Assembly (NCBI GenBank): GCA_943736015.1
Contig: OX031063.1
Coordinates: forward strand, 33,882,172 to 33,946,171
Length of the DNA: 64,000 nt
Reading direction: 5' to 3'
Source: Tridacna crocea
Lineage: Eukaryota; Mollusca; Bivalvia; Cardiida; Cardiidae
Made by a program: the position numbers and the translations under genes. The notes below the pieces were generated by a model. That model was not told the DNA's origin and did no database searches. It saw only the letters and a program-made list of their open reading frames with translations. This document shows positions 11,519 to 25,000 of this stretch, one piece after another (the stretch's first letter is position 1; every line of letters begins with the position of its first letter).

Positions 11519-11747
11519 TTAAAGCATTACCAAACAACACTATTTTAGGTTAGTCCAAATTGAAAGCATTTACAGACGACAAAATAAAAGTGACTGAAAA
11601 TTTGAAATTTGTTTTGTGAAGGGTAGAAAACATTGTGAGAAAAGGAGAAAATGCTGGTTACCAGCATTTTCTCCTTTTCCCACAATGTTTTCTAAAGGCT
11701 TCTTTCTCAGGGGCATCAAAAGTAGGGATTGTGTGGTAATGGGTTAA
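11519..11747 (-). mobile_element. MITE, B-A
   Basis: TTAA-bounded, 229 bp, one core mismatch (GTGAG against CCCAC), GGTTACC centre. Confidence 0.87.
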
Positions 11748-11799
11748 GGCATTTTTAGTGATAAAATGTTTTTAACCATGTATACAAACAATCTTCTGT

Positions 11800-11950
11800 G
11801 TTTAAACCCTGGCGAAAGAGGCTTTTGAAAAAAATTGTGGTATAGCTGGTTACTAGCATTTTCTCCATTTTCCATAGTGTTTTCAAATGACTTCTGTAAA
11901 AACAGGACTTATCTGGGAAAGGTTTAAAGAAATCAAACATTTTGTTGTTT
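11800..11950. mobile_element. MITE remnants
   Basis: Weathered core pieces (aaaaaaattgtgg ... actagcattttctccattttcc) with no intact ends. Confidence 0.5.
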
Positions 11951-12280
11951 GTGAAAGGAATAAAGAGATAACTAGTTGAAGCTTGACCAAGATTGTCTCC
12001 GATTCTGTCCTGAGGGCATGAGAAGAATTGAAGCCCCAGACCATTGGTCGGAAATGTATGCATAATAAGTCAATTTTCACCCTCACAAATTTCTTGTAAT
12101 CAAATTTATATACCACACTATAATTTTCTCTGATAATTGCACTTCCTATGCTCTTTTGCCATTTCCACTGGACAGAGAGAAAATAGTTCTGCTTTACCCT
12201 TCACCAAGGGAGGTTATTCTGTAACTCTTTACAAGAACCAAATTCTGGATTTGATGAAATTCAGAGTTGCAGATGACACA

Positions 12281-12735
12281 TTATTTCATGCTTTCAGGTG
12301 GGATATCGAGAAAAAGCAGTGAAAATATTTTTCGATCTTACACTGGTTCCACCAGTGAAAATACCAATTTTCATGTTCTTGTTGCCTTGGTAAGTTGCGT
12401 GTGCCTAACAACCGGATGGGAAATATGACGTCATATACCTTACATTTCTCGGGCTTGACGTAATATTGCTATGGGTTGCAATGCGGGAGGGTTATGCCAC
12501 AGGGAATAACGGAAAAGAACTGTACTGGATTTTGATAAAGCTCCTCCTAGAATGGGTTAAAAGCATGAAATAAATAGAATATTTGTATTTTTCTGTGAAA
12601 GATCGAAATTTATTTCATCTTGTGAACACCATCGGTAATATTTTCACTCGTGGCTCCGCCACTCATGAAAATATTACCGATGGTGTTCACTTGATGAAAT
12701 AAATTTCGATCTTTCACCGAAAAATACAAATATCC
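12281..12735 (+). mobile_element. Composite element: TIR unit plus 156-bp palindrome
   Basis: Second copy at 30540-30985. The first part starts TTATTTCATGCTTTC, which reappears inverted at about 12560-12575 (AAAAGCATGAAATAA). The second part, 12579-12734, is a near-perfect palindrome: GTGAAAGATCGAAATTTATT and ACACCATCGGTAATATTTTC recur inverted around the loop GTGGCTCCGCCAC. No coding capacity. Confidence 0.85.
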
Positions 12736-12769
12736 TATATATATTTATACCTGTAATGATGATTTCTGT

Positions 12770-13080
12770 CTTTGATACTGGATAGAAAACAATTTGGGAA
12801 AAGGAGAAAATGCTGGAGAACAGCATTTTCTCCTTTTCGCAAAATGTTTTCAAAAGTCTTCTCTTTCAGGATCATTAAAACTGACAGGATTTTGTTGTTA
12901 ACAGTTAATACCCTTAGAAAGAAGGTTGTTTTCTTTTTCGAAACTTTTTATTAGAAACTGCTTCTTCTACAGTATTGTTTTCAAACTATACGAAAACAAA
13001 TTTTCGTATTCATGTTACAGTGCTTGCTTTTTGTGTAAGGATGTGCAGGTCTAATATTTTCTCATCTGATGAAGAGTTAA
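12770..13080. mobile_element. Two eroded MITEs
   Basis: 12770-12908 keeps a strong core (GGGAAAAGGAGAAAATGCTGG, centre changed to AGAACA). 12905-13080 is an A-left remnant ending GAAGAGTTAA, shared with the next copy. Confidence 0.65.
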
Positions 13081-13305
13081 TTCTTTACCACACGGCAAAA
13101 TTTTAGACCTAGCCAAATCAAAAGCTTTTGCATATGAAAATTTCAATGTGGCTGAAATGGTGCAACTGTTGATTGATAGACTAGAAAACATTGTGGGAAA
13201 AGTAGAAAATGCTGGTTGTAACCGGCATTTTCTCCTTTTCTGACAATGTTTTCCAAAGGCTTCTTTCTTAGGGTCGTCAAAAGTAGGGATTGTGTCAATG
13301 ATTAA
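13077..13305 (-). mobile_element. MITE, B-A
   Basis: TTAA-bounded; the centre has gained bases (GGTTGTAACCGGC). Confidence 0.85.
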
Positions 13306-13594
13306 CAATGTGATAACTTCTGTGTGGGCTAGTGTGGGTAATTTATAACATCTCCATAATTATGTCGGAAATTGTTTTGGAGCATCTGTCACTATTTGAT
13401 GTTTGCCCTATAATAGGTTGTCCAATGGCGGTCAAAGGCTCCTTCGGTCATTATCCCATATCCCCAGAACAGGTAGTGTGGTCAAAAGCCCCAGCATGAT
13501 TTAGCAAAGGCAGTCATTTATAATCCCCTTCATCAAATCTTAAAGATATGATTTTTTTCACAAAAGCCTATGTTGTAGGTACTCAAACCTTTGC

Positions 13595-13790
13595 CAGACT
13601 ATGCCAAGATTTGAAGATCCTGAGAATGAAGGCTTATTGGAAACTTTGTGGGAGCATTTTCTCCATGTTCCACAATGTTTTCTACTCTGACAAATTTCAT
13701 CAGTTTTGCCATATTATGATTTGTTACAGCTTACAAAATGCTTTCAATTTATATCAGTGTAACTGGTTTTGTCAAGGTTAATTGTCTTGT
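13595..13790 (+). mobile_element. MITE, eroded A-B
   Basis: A arm piece (GATCCTGAGAATGAAGGC), half core, and B arm AAATGCTTTCAATTTATATC. Confidence 0.55.
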
Positions 13791-13883
13791 TGCCTGCACA
13801 ACTCAAGTTTTTATGTTTACTACAGTCAAAGGGTCATTATTTTTCAGTCCAAATCCTAAACTCAAACCTGTATTCAAAAGCCA

Positions 13884-14113
13884 TTAACCCATTACCACGC
13901 AATCCTTACTTTGACGACCCTGAGAAAGAAGACTGTAGAAAACATTGTGGAAAAAGGAGAAAATGCTGGTAACTAGCATTTTCTACTTTTCCCACAATTT
14001 TTTCTACCCTTCACAAAAGAAGTTTCAAATTTCAGCCACTTTTATTTTGTAGTCTGCAATTAATGCTTTCAATTTGTACAAACCTAAAATTTTGTGATTT
14101 GATAATAAGTTTA
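13884..14113 (+). mobile_element. MITE, A-B
   Basis: Left TTAA; right end degraded to TTAT. Core intact except CTACTT for CTCCTT. Confidence 0.82.
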
Positions 14114-14832
14114 TAGGAAATAAGTAGGCTCTATAAAACATTGCTGAAAAAGCAGAAAATGGCATTGAACAGATTTTTCTCTTTTCCTCACAGTGTTGCT
14201 CATTGTTACAAAAATTATTCCCATCATTTATTATCATACGAGTTTGAACTGTTGTCAACAAATTCTTTTGAAATGGAAATTTTTATTTTCATTTTGTTTG
14301 GCCATTAAACAGGTTTCAATCAAAACAACTAGTAAAGGGATTTACAGACTGAAGTTCCTACAGATTTTTTCCCTCAATTATTAAATAAGACAAGATTAAA
14401 AAACAATCAAAATCCTTTCACGGTGGTGCCACCGTTTGTGTGGGTTGTTCGAAAGGCGTAGGATGACTTTTAACAACTTTATTTGAAAATACTGCTCTTC
14501 AGCTACCAATAAATTTGAAACCCTTCTTCAAAAAATTAGTTCTCCTCTTTCTGCAGCTTTCTGTAGAAAAAGCAGTAGAAAAATGGCGAAAATATATTTT
14601 TTTTTTGGCGAAAATATACTTCAGAGAATTTCCTGAAATCAACTTTAACCCATAGAGGGGGAAACAAGTACAATTTTAGGGTGACTTGTGACCAGAATGT
14701 ACAGCAAAGTGGACAATGCAGATTAAAGATCAGACTGCACATTTGCAGTGTGATTGTGATCTACTCTGGCTGCAAAAGGCAACTTTAGTTGTGAATAGTA
14801 CTTTTAGGTTTAAAATCATCATCGTCAGACTA
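14114..14832. other. Intergenic, mostly unique
   Basis: A fragment of MITE core (14140-14190) and a short hairpin repeat (14711-14766). No exon seen. Confidence 0.5.
14711..14766. repeat. Short GATCAGACTGCA hairpin repeat
   Basis: AAAGATCAGACTGCAC pairs with GCAGTGTGATTGTGATC. One of at least seven similar hairpins in the window. Confidence 0.6.
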
Positions 14833-15059
14833 TTAACCCTTTACCAAATGACAAAATTTTAGACGTCCAAATTGAAAGCACTTGCAGACAACAAAATAAA
14901 CGTAATTCAAAAATTGAAATTTGTTTCCAGTGGGATAGAAAACATTGTGGGAAAAGGAGAAAATGCTGGTTACCAGCATTTTCTCCTTTTCCCACAATGT
15001 TTTCAAAAGGGTTCTTTCTCAGGGTTGTAAAAACAAGGGATTGTTTGGGAAAGGGTTAT
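14833..15059 (-). mobile_element. MITE, B-A, perfect core
   Basis: The core 14939-15003 is a perfect 65-nt palindrome with a central T. Right tip TTAT instead of TTAA. Confidence 0.9.
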
Positions 15060-15750
15060 TTCATGTTTGTTTGATCTTGATCTTGTCAAAAAATGTTACA
15101 AGGCACAGATTATTTCAAGGTTTAGAATAAAATATTTTATATATGTCAAAGGCACAACTTATTACTTTGCATATCCTTACCACCTTAGACTAGTTTTTGA
15201 AAACATTGTGGGGAAATGAGCATTTTGCATCTACCCATATAAAACAGTATGCTTCTCAAATTTTTCGCTCTCCATAGTTTTTAAAATGTCATGCAAATAC
15301 CCTGTGGAGAACTGGATGAGTACCAGAGATGATAACCATGTTTGCTATCTTGCTCAGCATAAATTTATGGATTTTCCTGTAGATTTATATAAAGTTAAAC
15401 AAGATGACTATATCCTAAAAAACTAATTTTACATATTAAGATTTACATTTTTTTGAACTGTAATTAAGAGTTTAAGATGAAGAATTAATTGATGTAAATG
15501 TTTATCTATGAGAAATTGTTAGAAGTTATTAAGTGTACATTCTGTGTGGGAGCTACATAATTGTTTGTCTCAAGACATATATTCATTTTCAAATAATGGT
15601 TTAGGAATTTGGTGAAAAGTCCAATTTCTTTTATCATAAAGAATCATTAAAATATATAAAGTCCATTCCATCTTTTATTCACAATTTATTTGCTGTCTGA
15701 GAATGCTTTGAAATTGGGTTGGCATTTTTATGATGTTGTTTGGTAAAGAG
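15060..15750. other. Non-coding stretch
   Basis: A-rich, with a short MITE core fragment at about 15190-15230 and a B-arm remnant at 15680-15750 ending TTTGGTAAAGAGATAA. Nothing coding seen. Confidence 0.5.
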
Positions 15751-15966
15751 ATAACCCTTTACTACACAATGACGACTTTTGACGGCCTTGTGATCGAAGC
15801 CTTTTGAAAACATTGTGGGAAAAGGAGAAAATGCTGGTAGCATTTTCCCACAATGCTTTCTACACATCCCAGATCAAATTTTTATTTTTCAGTCACATTT
15901 ATTTTGTTTTCTGGAAATGCTTTCAATTTGGACCACTCTATAAATTTGTCGTTTGGTAAAGAATTA
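15751..15966 (+). mobile_element. MITE, A-B, shortened core
   Basis: The core has lost part of its right half (TGCTGGTAGCATTTTCCC). Its right TTAA is 38 bp from the first recognised lipoxygenase exon. Confidence 0.82.
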
Positions 15967-16004
15967 AATCAGTACTCTCAGTGCTTTGATTTTTCTCTTT
16001 TCAG

Positions 16005-16049
16005 GTCAAGGTAATGCCAGCAGATGAAGCATTCTCCTTCGATTATAAG
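16005..16049 (+). CDS. Lipoxygenase, first recognised exon
   Basis: A 45-nt exon between a strong acceptor (ttttcag) and donor (gtaagg) encodes VKVMPADEAFSFDYK. It joins the next exon in phase 0. An internal ATG (16014-16016) exists, but a start there would remove roughly the first 90 residues of the catalytic domain, so an upstream exon is expected. A MITE ends 38 bp before this exon. Confidence 0.8.
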
Positions 16050-19000
16050 GTAAGGATTTCTTTGTTATTAATAAATTAATGAATTAGAGAGTCTGATTAG
16101 AACAGCTCTTTATTTCTTATTAGCTGTATATGGATTTAGATCTATTACCAAGAAAACTTGGATCTACCTTGTATTTCAGTATTGCCCCTAAAGACTGTAG
16201 ATCTGCATAGTATTTAAACCTCTCTTATAGTTCATTTCTAACATTCTGCAAAAGTAGTGAAGCATCATGAACTGATGAAACCTTTCATTGGGAACAAAGG
16301 AATGGAGTCAAAAATTATGCAGACCTGTCAGCTCTAGATAAGATGAAGTGATAGTATTCAAACATCATATTTCTCTATTACTAGCTTCCAAAGTAGCTTG
16401 ATCAGAGCATAGCAATTTTAGGGGTAGAATGTCTCTGTTTTCTTTCAGTGGGATATTGTGAAGACCAAAGCCCAGTTGATTGTGACCAGTAAGATTGTAA
16501 TGCTCAACACTGGCATCTGGGAGTCTCTAGCTCATCTGAAAAATGTCTACACCAAGGAAATCTTCTGTGAACCATTGGTAAGATTCTGACTTACAACTGT
16601 AAAATTAACTCTTACAGGACCTTTCACAAGTGTTCTTGCTTTGTGGCCAGTGTAGATCAAGATTAGACTGTACAAAGTTGTGCAGTGTGATCTTTGATCC
16701 ACACAGTCCGCTTAGCTTAAAGTCTTTTGACATAAAATAAGCATTACATTGCAAATATTATTTCTAGTGGGATCCATTGGGTTTATTCGGCACTATTAGG
16801 ATGTTGTCTGCGCATGTCAAATTCTTCAAAGATTTAATAAATGGTCGGTACATACATTACATGCTAGCCTATCATTGCTAAATGAATGGCACCAGGTAGC
16901 ATTTTATTGAGTAAAAGTTTATTTTAATAGAAATTCAAAGTAACTGTTATTGTTTTGAAAAATACTCTGCTTCTGTACCAAGTATACCCAAATTTGATAG
17001 ATGTGCATTTGTAGAATGCCATCTAGTGGGAAATAATGACTGTTAGTGGGTTAAAGCCTTATAATGCCAGTGCAGTTTACCGGATGTTGAAAACAAAATT
17101 TTACACAATCAGACTTTCATATTTTTTATTTTCCAATTTAGAAAAACCTTTGGGAAAGCTTTTGCAGACGACAATTTCATTGTGACTCACTGATGAAATT
17201 TTTGTTTGATAAGTTAGAAAACATCATGGAAAAGGAGAAAATGCAGGTAACCAGCGTTTTCTCCTTTTCCCACGATGTTTTCAAAAGGCTTCTTTTTCAG
17301 GGTCGTTAAAAGTCTCCATTGTATGGTGAAGAATGGTTGGTTGAATTCAGACCCAGATGACAAAATGTAAGACAAGCTCCTAATGAAACCATTTTTAGAT
17401 GACTTCGTAAAAGTTGCATAAACGATCAGATTTTTTCATTGACAGGGTAGAAAACATTGCAGAAAATGGAGAAAATGATAATAGGTCAGAGTTCCTTGTT
17501 TTTGTCTTTTCAGGGAACAACAAGATGGAGCAATGATCTATTCTTTGGACTGCAGCGTATTGCCAGCATGAATCATTCATGCATTGAACTATGTACAGAA
17601 ATTCCTGACAAGTATGTAACAGATCTTTATATCTCTCCTTTGAATGCCTGCTATAGTTGAATTGTGGACAGTGTAGATCAAGAACAGAATATACAAAAGA
17701 TGCATTTTGATCTTGTATCTACACTCTGCTCTGTTTTGTAACACAGTCATTCTGGTGAAAACAGTTTAGAAAATAAAGAAGTGATCTGCTGCCAGAACAT
17801 TGCAACTACTATCATATATAACATTTGAGATAGTTTGAAACCCCATTAACCCCTTTTCTGCCATATGCAACCTGGATGACTTTTGCGGCGAGTATACAGC
17901 AAGATCATCTTGCACATACATGCAGTCTGATCTTGCTTTGTACCGTCATCTGCTTTGTAGGTAGTTTGGTCATATTTTTTCCAGCCCAAATCCTATGCCC
18001 AATTTAGCAAATTGTCCTCGTTTAATCGTCAACAATTTTTTATTCGGCAGGGTAAGGGTTAGAAAATAGTTAAAAGTACCCCGAACATTAGTGAGTTTCT
18101 TTATTTGTTTGTACGGCGAACAGTGGCTTATTCTACATTATTTCAGTGATATTACTCATTATTTTAGACTCATTCAAATTGAAAGCATTTGCAGATGACA
18201 AAATAAAAGTGACTGAAAATTTGAAATTTCATTTGGGAAGGGAAGAAAACATTGTGGGAAAAGGAGAAAATGCTGGTTACCAGCATTTTCTCCTTTTCCC
18301 ACAATGTTTTCAGAAGGCTTTTTTCTCAGGGTCGTAAAAACCTGGGGTTGTTTGGTAAAGGGTTAACAACATTCATGGAACCCCTGGCCAGTGGTGAGAG
18401 AAGAATCATAGCTCCTTTCCCAATAACAATCATCAGTCATCAGATAGAACTTTGGGCTAGGGGTTTGAACCTATAGTCCATTCTTTTCAAGCTGTATGCA
18501 TTACCCACTGATCTAAGCTTGGTTGAACATTTACTCTTTACAAAACAACAAAATATGACCCTGCTTTAAAGCTTGAAAGCATTTGAAGATGAGATATTAG
18601 CCCTTTGTCATACAAATATTCCGTCATTTTTATTTTGCAGCCTTCAAATGCTTTGAATCCGGACCAGTCTAAAATTTTATTGTTTGGTAAAGAGTTAAAG
18701 AGGTGATTTTGATCGCTGTTTTATATGGACGTCTTGTTATATTTTTCTGTAGTAAACAGGCTGCACTCTGCTGTAGAAAGTCCAATTGTAAAATAAAGTA
18801 TGACTATAATATAATATACCTATCTTAGGAAAATTGCTCTTATGTAATAAGCCCTTGTATACTTGGATTCCAGATGGAAAGATTTTAGACTTTTCCAAAT
18901 TAAAAGCATAACTGGGTGAAAAATACAGTGAACGCTTCTGTGATCCCCTTGTTGACATAATTAGAGTACAATTAGCAGATTCATGTCTTTATTCCAACTA

Positions 19001-22000
19001 TTTTCACACACAAAAATACCTCTGTGTGAGCGCTACTGGGCCTTTAATCACTGGATTTGTCTTTCAGACATTGGAAAGCGTTGTAGGCAAAGAAAAAAAT
19101 GCTTGTGACCAGCAATTCCTCCATTTCTGTCAATGTTATTAAAAGCTTTTTTCAACAGGGATGTTAAGTCTTTCCCAGACAACAAATTTTAGACTCTTCC
19201 AAACTGAAAGTGATAGCAGACGACAGTTTTGAACTTGATGAAAATGACTGAAAGTTCTCCAAAAGGGTAGAAAACACTGTGGGAAACCAAGAAATTGCTC
19301 ATTACAAGCAATTGCTCCTTTTTCCCACAGTGTTTTCAAAAGATTTATATTGCAGACACATAAAAACTAGGGCTTGTTTGGGAAATGGTTAAATAACAGG
19401 ATTCTTTGATGAATAATGAATAGTAAATTCTTGCTTGAAGTTGTTTGACATACACATACCCTGTAATGGTGTGATGGTTTTCTATTTGGTCACATTCCGA
19501 AAAGATGATAACTGATACTGCTAAATTAAATTTCACATGAATCACACCCATGTACAGTTGTATAAGCCATTTCTACGCTAATTTCATGTTTTATCTGTCC
19601 TAAAATCTCAGGTAGAACTTTAAAAAAACTCCTAGGGTGGAGTAACTGACGTTTTTGTTTTCTCGTAAGGATTGAAAGTTCAATTGTTGTTATTCTTTTT
19701 CTATTAATTAACCCTGTACCAATCCCGACTTTTAACAACCCTGAAAAAAAATCCTTTTGAAAATATTGTGAGAAAAGGAGTTTTCTCCTTTTCCCACTAT
19801 GTTTTCTGCCCTATCTAGGAAAATTTGTGTCATTTTTCGCAACTTTGTCATCTGCAATTGCTTTAAATTTAGACAAATCCAAACTTTTATCGTTTTGTTG
19901 AGTTAATAGCACATTTTACAGTTTTTGTTGCCTTTGCAGTAAGTTATTATCCAGATCAGACTTAAAACAATTTTTTATGTCCATTAGATCTTTTCCATTG
20001 CAACAACAAAATTGTTGATTTATCTGCTATGAAAGCATTTGTAAATGAAAATCGGATCATAGCTAAAATGATTCAAATTGTCATATAACGGTAGAAAGTA
20101 GTTTGGTCCATTCATTTTCTCCTTTTTGCAAATTGTTTTCAAAAGCCTATTTTGGTCAGGACCATTAAAGTCACAATAAAGTCCAAATGTAAAAAGGCCT
20201 GTTTATGATATAAAAGTAAATTTAATTTTTTACCATGTAAATAGATGGCAATTATTATAACTTTAATGATATGTAAAGATGCAGTTCGTAAAAGTTCCAG
20301 TCAATGGCAGAAGAATAAATTTTGAAACTAGAAGAGACCCTACTATAACTTCGCATTATCTGTTTGTTTACATTGATTAGTTGACTTTTCATCGTAAATC
20401 TCAGCTGTGACCTAATAATGACATAAAGACCATGTGACAATTCAGTGCATCAAACAAACTTACATTTACTTGATCATTTTGTGCCCATTCTTCGCTCAAA
20501 AAACTAAAGTGTATCAACATTGTAAATAGAAATGATGACACCGGCTGGTGCAGTTCCTTTTTCGTTTATCATCAATACAGGAAGAGTTCACTACACAGCA
20601 ATAAGAAAACAGGTTCAAAATGAGCTATCTTACTCTTGGATGATATAATATTGGAAGCATAAACAATTGTCCTTTGTACTATGACAGGCTTCTCCATGCA
20701 TTTTTGCACTTCTATATCTTGGCAACCAATGCAGTAACTGACAGTTTCAGGTTTTCTGACAGTTTCGGGTTTTCTCCAGTCTTGTTATGTTTGTTGTGAT
20801 GGGTTATCTGTTATAAATGATGAAAATTACCTATTTTTTGGACTTTACTTGGGCTTTAAAGCACAGGATTTTTTGTCAGTGGTTAGAAACAATCATATGT
20901 TAATATGTTAACAGAAGGCCAAATTTTGCCTTGCCCAAATTGAAAACATTTTGAAGGCGATAAAAGCATTGTTGCTCAAACAATGGAATTTAGCTTATAT
21001 TAGACAGTACTGTTGAAAAGGTCGGAAATGCTGGTTACATTTTCTTCTTTTTCCACAGGATTTTCAAATGCTTTCTTTATCAGGATCTTGAAATATCTTA
21101 TCATGTTTCAGACTTGGAGTAAACAATGAGATGCTGAAGCCGTTCTTGGAAGGCCTCACACTGGACCAGGTGATAGAGCAAAAACGACTGTTTATGGTAG
21201 ACCATAAAATCCTGACAGATATGCCATGCAGGGATGGTTTCTCGGTATGTCAAACTTAAACTTCTAAATCCCTTATCACACATTCCTGTGTTTAACCCAT
21301 TACCACACAATCCCTACTTTTGACGCCCCTGAGAAAGAAGCCTTATGAAAAAACTGTGGGAAAAGGAGAAAATGCTGGTAACCAGCATTATCTCCTTTTC
21401 CCACAGTGTTTTCTACCCTTTCCAGAACAAATTTCTATTTTTCAGTCACCTTTATTTTGTCGTCTGCAAATCCTTTCAATTTGGACCAGTCCAAAATTTT
21501 CTCGTGTGCTAATGAGTTAATCCTTTACTACTCAATTCTGAGTTTTAATAACCCCGAGACAGAGAGTCTTAGAAAACACAGTGGGGTAGGGAGACAATGG
21601 TGGTCGCCAACATTTCTACCTTATCACAGATCTTCATCTCATTTGAATCACTTGAAAAATTGCTGATGCTTTCAGTTTAGAGGAATAAAATATTTGTTTA
21701 GGAAAGAGTTAACTCTTTACCAGTCCGCAGTTTTTAAGACCCTGAGAAAGGAGCCTTCAGAAAACATTGGGAAAAAGAGAAAATGCTGGTAACCAGCATT
21801 TTCATCTTTTCCCACGATGTTTCCTACCCTTCTCATAACAAATTTCAGTTTTTGAGTTGCTTTAATTTTGGCATCTGCAAATGCTTCCAATTTGGACTAG
21901 TCAAAAATTTTGTTGTCTGGTAAAGACTTAAATGACCATTAGGAAGAAGGCCTTTGAAAATAATTATGGTAAGAAATGGAGAAAATGCTGCTACCTAGCA

Positions 22001-25000
22001 GAAACAAATTCCATAATTAAAGTCAAAGAGAACCTGTTGTTAAGTGTATAATGCTTTTATTTTGGACAAGTCTAGAACTTTGTCATATTGAGTGCATTTT
22101 TATAGATTAGGATCAGATTCAACCAAATTTACAGTGATTTTGAAATTGTCTCTAGCTGTCTTGTTACTTTGTTAGACATCTTGGCCAAAACTGCCGTTAA
22201 ACTCTTACATCTAATTGATGCATAAAAATCTTTAATCAGTTGTTGAGCAGTTAACTCTTTACCATATAATCCCTACTTATGAAGACCCTGAGGAAGAGGC
22301 CTCTTGAAAACATTGTGGGAAAAGGAGAAAATACTGGTAAACAGCATTTTCTCCTTTTCCCACTAAGTTTTATACCCTATTAAAGGAAAATTGCATCATG
22401 TGAGACACTTTTATGAAATTGTCGTCTGCAAATGCTTTCAATTTGGATGGGTCTAAAATTTTGCCATGTGGTAAAGGGTTAAGCTATCACCAACATTCCT
22501 TAGTTTTAATGACTTTTAGGAGAGATTTTTAACACACTATCGAAAAAGGAGACAATGCCACTAACTGTAAAGGGAAAAAATAAAATTTATGCATTATCCA
22601 GTTAAATTCCAATATTTTACCCTTTCCCACATAATAACGAAATTTGACCACCCTTGAGAAAGAGACCTTTTGAAAACATTGTGAGAAAAGGAGAAAATGC
22701 TGGTAACCAGCATTTTTTTTCTTTTCCCACAATGTTTTTTATGGCTATCAAAGAAAGATTGTACCATTTGAGCCAAACTGAAATTTTTGTCTGCAAATGC
22801 TTTCAATTTGGATGAGACTAAAATTTTGTTGTTTAGTAAAGGGTTACGGATTAAATTCAGGTGTCGAGTGAAAATCTGACTGAACATGATTGTTAGAGAT
22901 AACAGTGCAGTGGTGACATATTCAGCTCCCAGCACTTCTTGTTGTAACATACACCCGTGGCCTTGACATGCGAAGATTTTGTCTGACCCTGTACCAAACA
23001 ATCCTGTATTTTCACAACTCTGGGAAAGAGACTTTTGGAAAATATTGTAGGAAAAGGAGGAAATGCTGGCTATCTCCTTTTCCTACAATGTTTCTACCAT
23101 GTCAAAGAACTTCAATTTAAATGAACCATTATTAGACTTATTGTCTGCAGGTCTATGCTCTCCTTTTGGAAGATTGTAAAATCAGGGAAGGGGCCAATTT
23201 GGGGACAAGCAGACAAATATTTGACTGAACTACCAGTAAATGCAAAATCTTTTCTGTACCAACATAATACACTACAATGAATGCTATTGTTCAAAATGCG
23301 CATCAAGATCAGACTACAAACATTGTAAAGTTTTATCACTTACTGGCACTGTCACAATTGTTTGAATTGTTTGAGTGTAAACAGTATTGATGTAGATCTT
23401 GTGAACATATTTGGCAGAGAAGAATTTGTTTCATTCAAGCTGCAAAAAAGTGTTATATTGAGCAATTTCTCATTTTTACTACAATATTTTCAAGTATAGA
23501 TTTGTTTTTTTACGATAAATTCATGTTGATTATCCTTGCATTTCTTTGCTAGATGACAAAATTTTCATACACATCCAAAATGCAGGCATTTGCTGACAAA
23601 ACTGACTCGTGGCTCATATGATTGGATGTCCCTGTGACAAGACAGAAAGCATTATGGGAACAGGAGAAAATGCAGGGTACCAGCATTTCCTTCTTTTCCT
23701 GCATTGTTTACTGCCCTTTCAGAGACAAACCGAGAGACTCCATGAATGTTTGAAGATTCAGCCCCATGGCTGGCCATCTGAAATAGTTTTTCTGATGAGA
23801 TTTTTAACCATCTCTGGTCCTGTGTGATGGTGCTAGACACTGAGCAAAGAACCAGGCATATTTACCCTTTACCACATGACAAGATTTTAGACCTGTCTTA
23901 ATCGAAGGCATTTGTGGATGACACTTTCAATGCGGCTCATATGAAATGATTTGTCTTTGATAGGGTAGAAAACATTGTGGGAAAAGGAGAAAATGCTGGT
24001 AACCAGCATTTTCTCCTTTTCCCACAAAATCATTTTAAAAGCCCTCTCTTTCAGGGATTTTAAAAGTCTTCATTGTGTGGTAAAGGGTTAACTTAGATGG
24101 ATTTCATCCTGTATAGTGTTCTACCCCACGTAACAAAACTAACCACTTTTATGGGGTCATTGCCGATAATATTGGCAACAAGTGGCGACAATAAATAGAG
24201 GCAAATTCAAAAAATCAAAATTTCTAATGTCTAAAATCTACTTGTAGCAACAAATTTGAGTATAAAGACTGTAATAGGGCTTGTCTAACGACAAAGAGTA
24301 ATGGCTAATTCTCATATAGTTATCAAATACATCTTCTTTTGCCTTTGGCTAAATCTGTTTCGTGACGGAAGACCAATTTTATACTTTTTCACCACTTTTT
24401 ATTCCCACACAACCAACCTTACCATTTATGCATGATTGCACTATGAAATCACAACTGAATTTGTCACATCTTAGGAAAGTTGTAAGAGCGTTTTACTTGA
24501 TGGCAGAATGTTTGTTTGGTTTGATACTTTTTGCTGACTGTAAATTACCCCACTTCCAAGCAATTTTGCATTTTATCAACCCAAGGGAGATGCCTTTTGA
24601 AACATTATGTGGAAGGAGAAAGCGCTGGTAACCAGTATTTTCCCCTTTTTAACCCTTTACCAGACGACAAAATTGTAGTCCAGTCCAAATTCAAAGCATT
24701 TGCAGGCAAGATTTTCAGTGTCATTCAAATAGTGCAATTGTTTATTGAAATGGAGGAGAAAACATCATGGATAAGGGAGAAAATGCTGGTTACCTTAACT
24801 GTTTAATTAAAATTTGTGTACTTAGCTCTTTTTACTGACTGAAACATAATTTAACCCATTACCACACAATCCCTACTTTTGACGTCCCTGAGACAGAAGC
24901 CTTTTGAAAACACTGAGGGAAAAGGAGAAAATGCTGGTAACCAGCATTTTCTCCTTTTCCCACAGTGTTTTTTACCCTTCCCAGAGCAAATTTCAATTTT

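Noticed and set aside
17612-17615. Alternative donor at 17616 for the lipoxygenase exon
   Set aside because: It would add four bases and break the frame with the exon at 21112; the donor at 17612 joins to a Lys codon as expected from 5-LOX.
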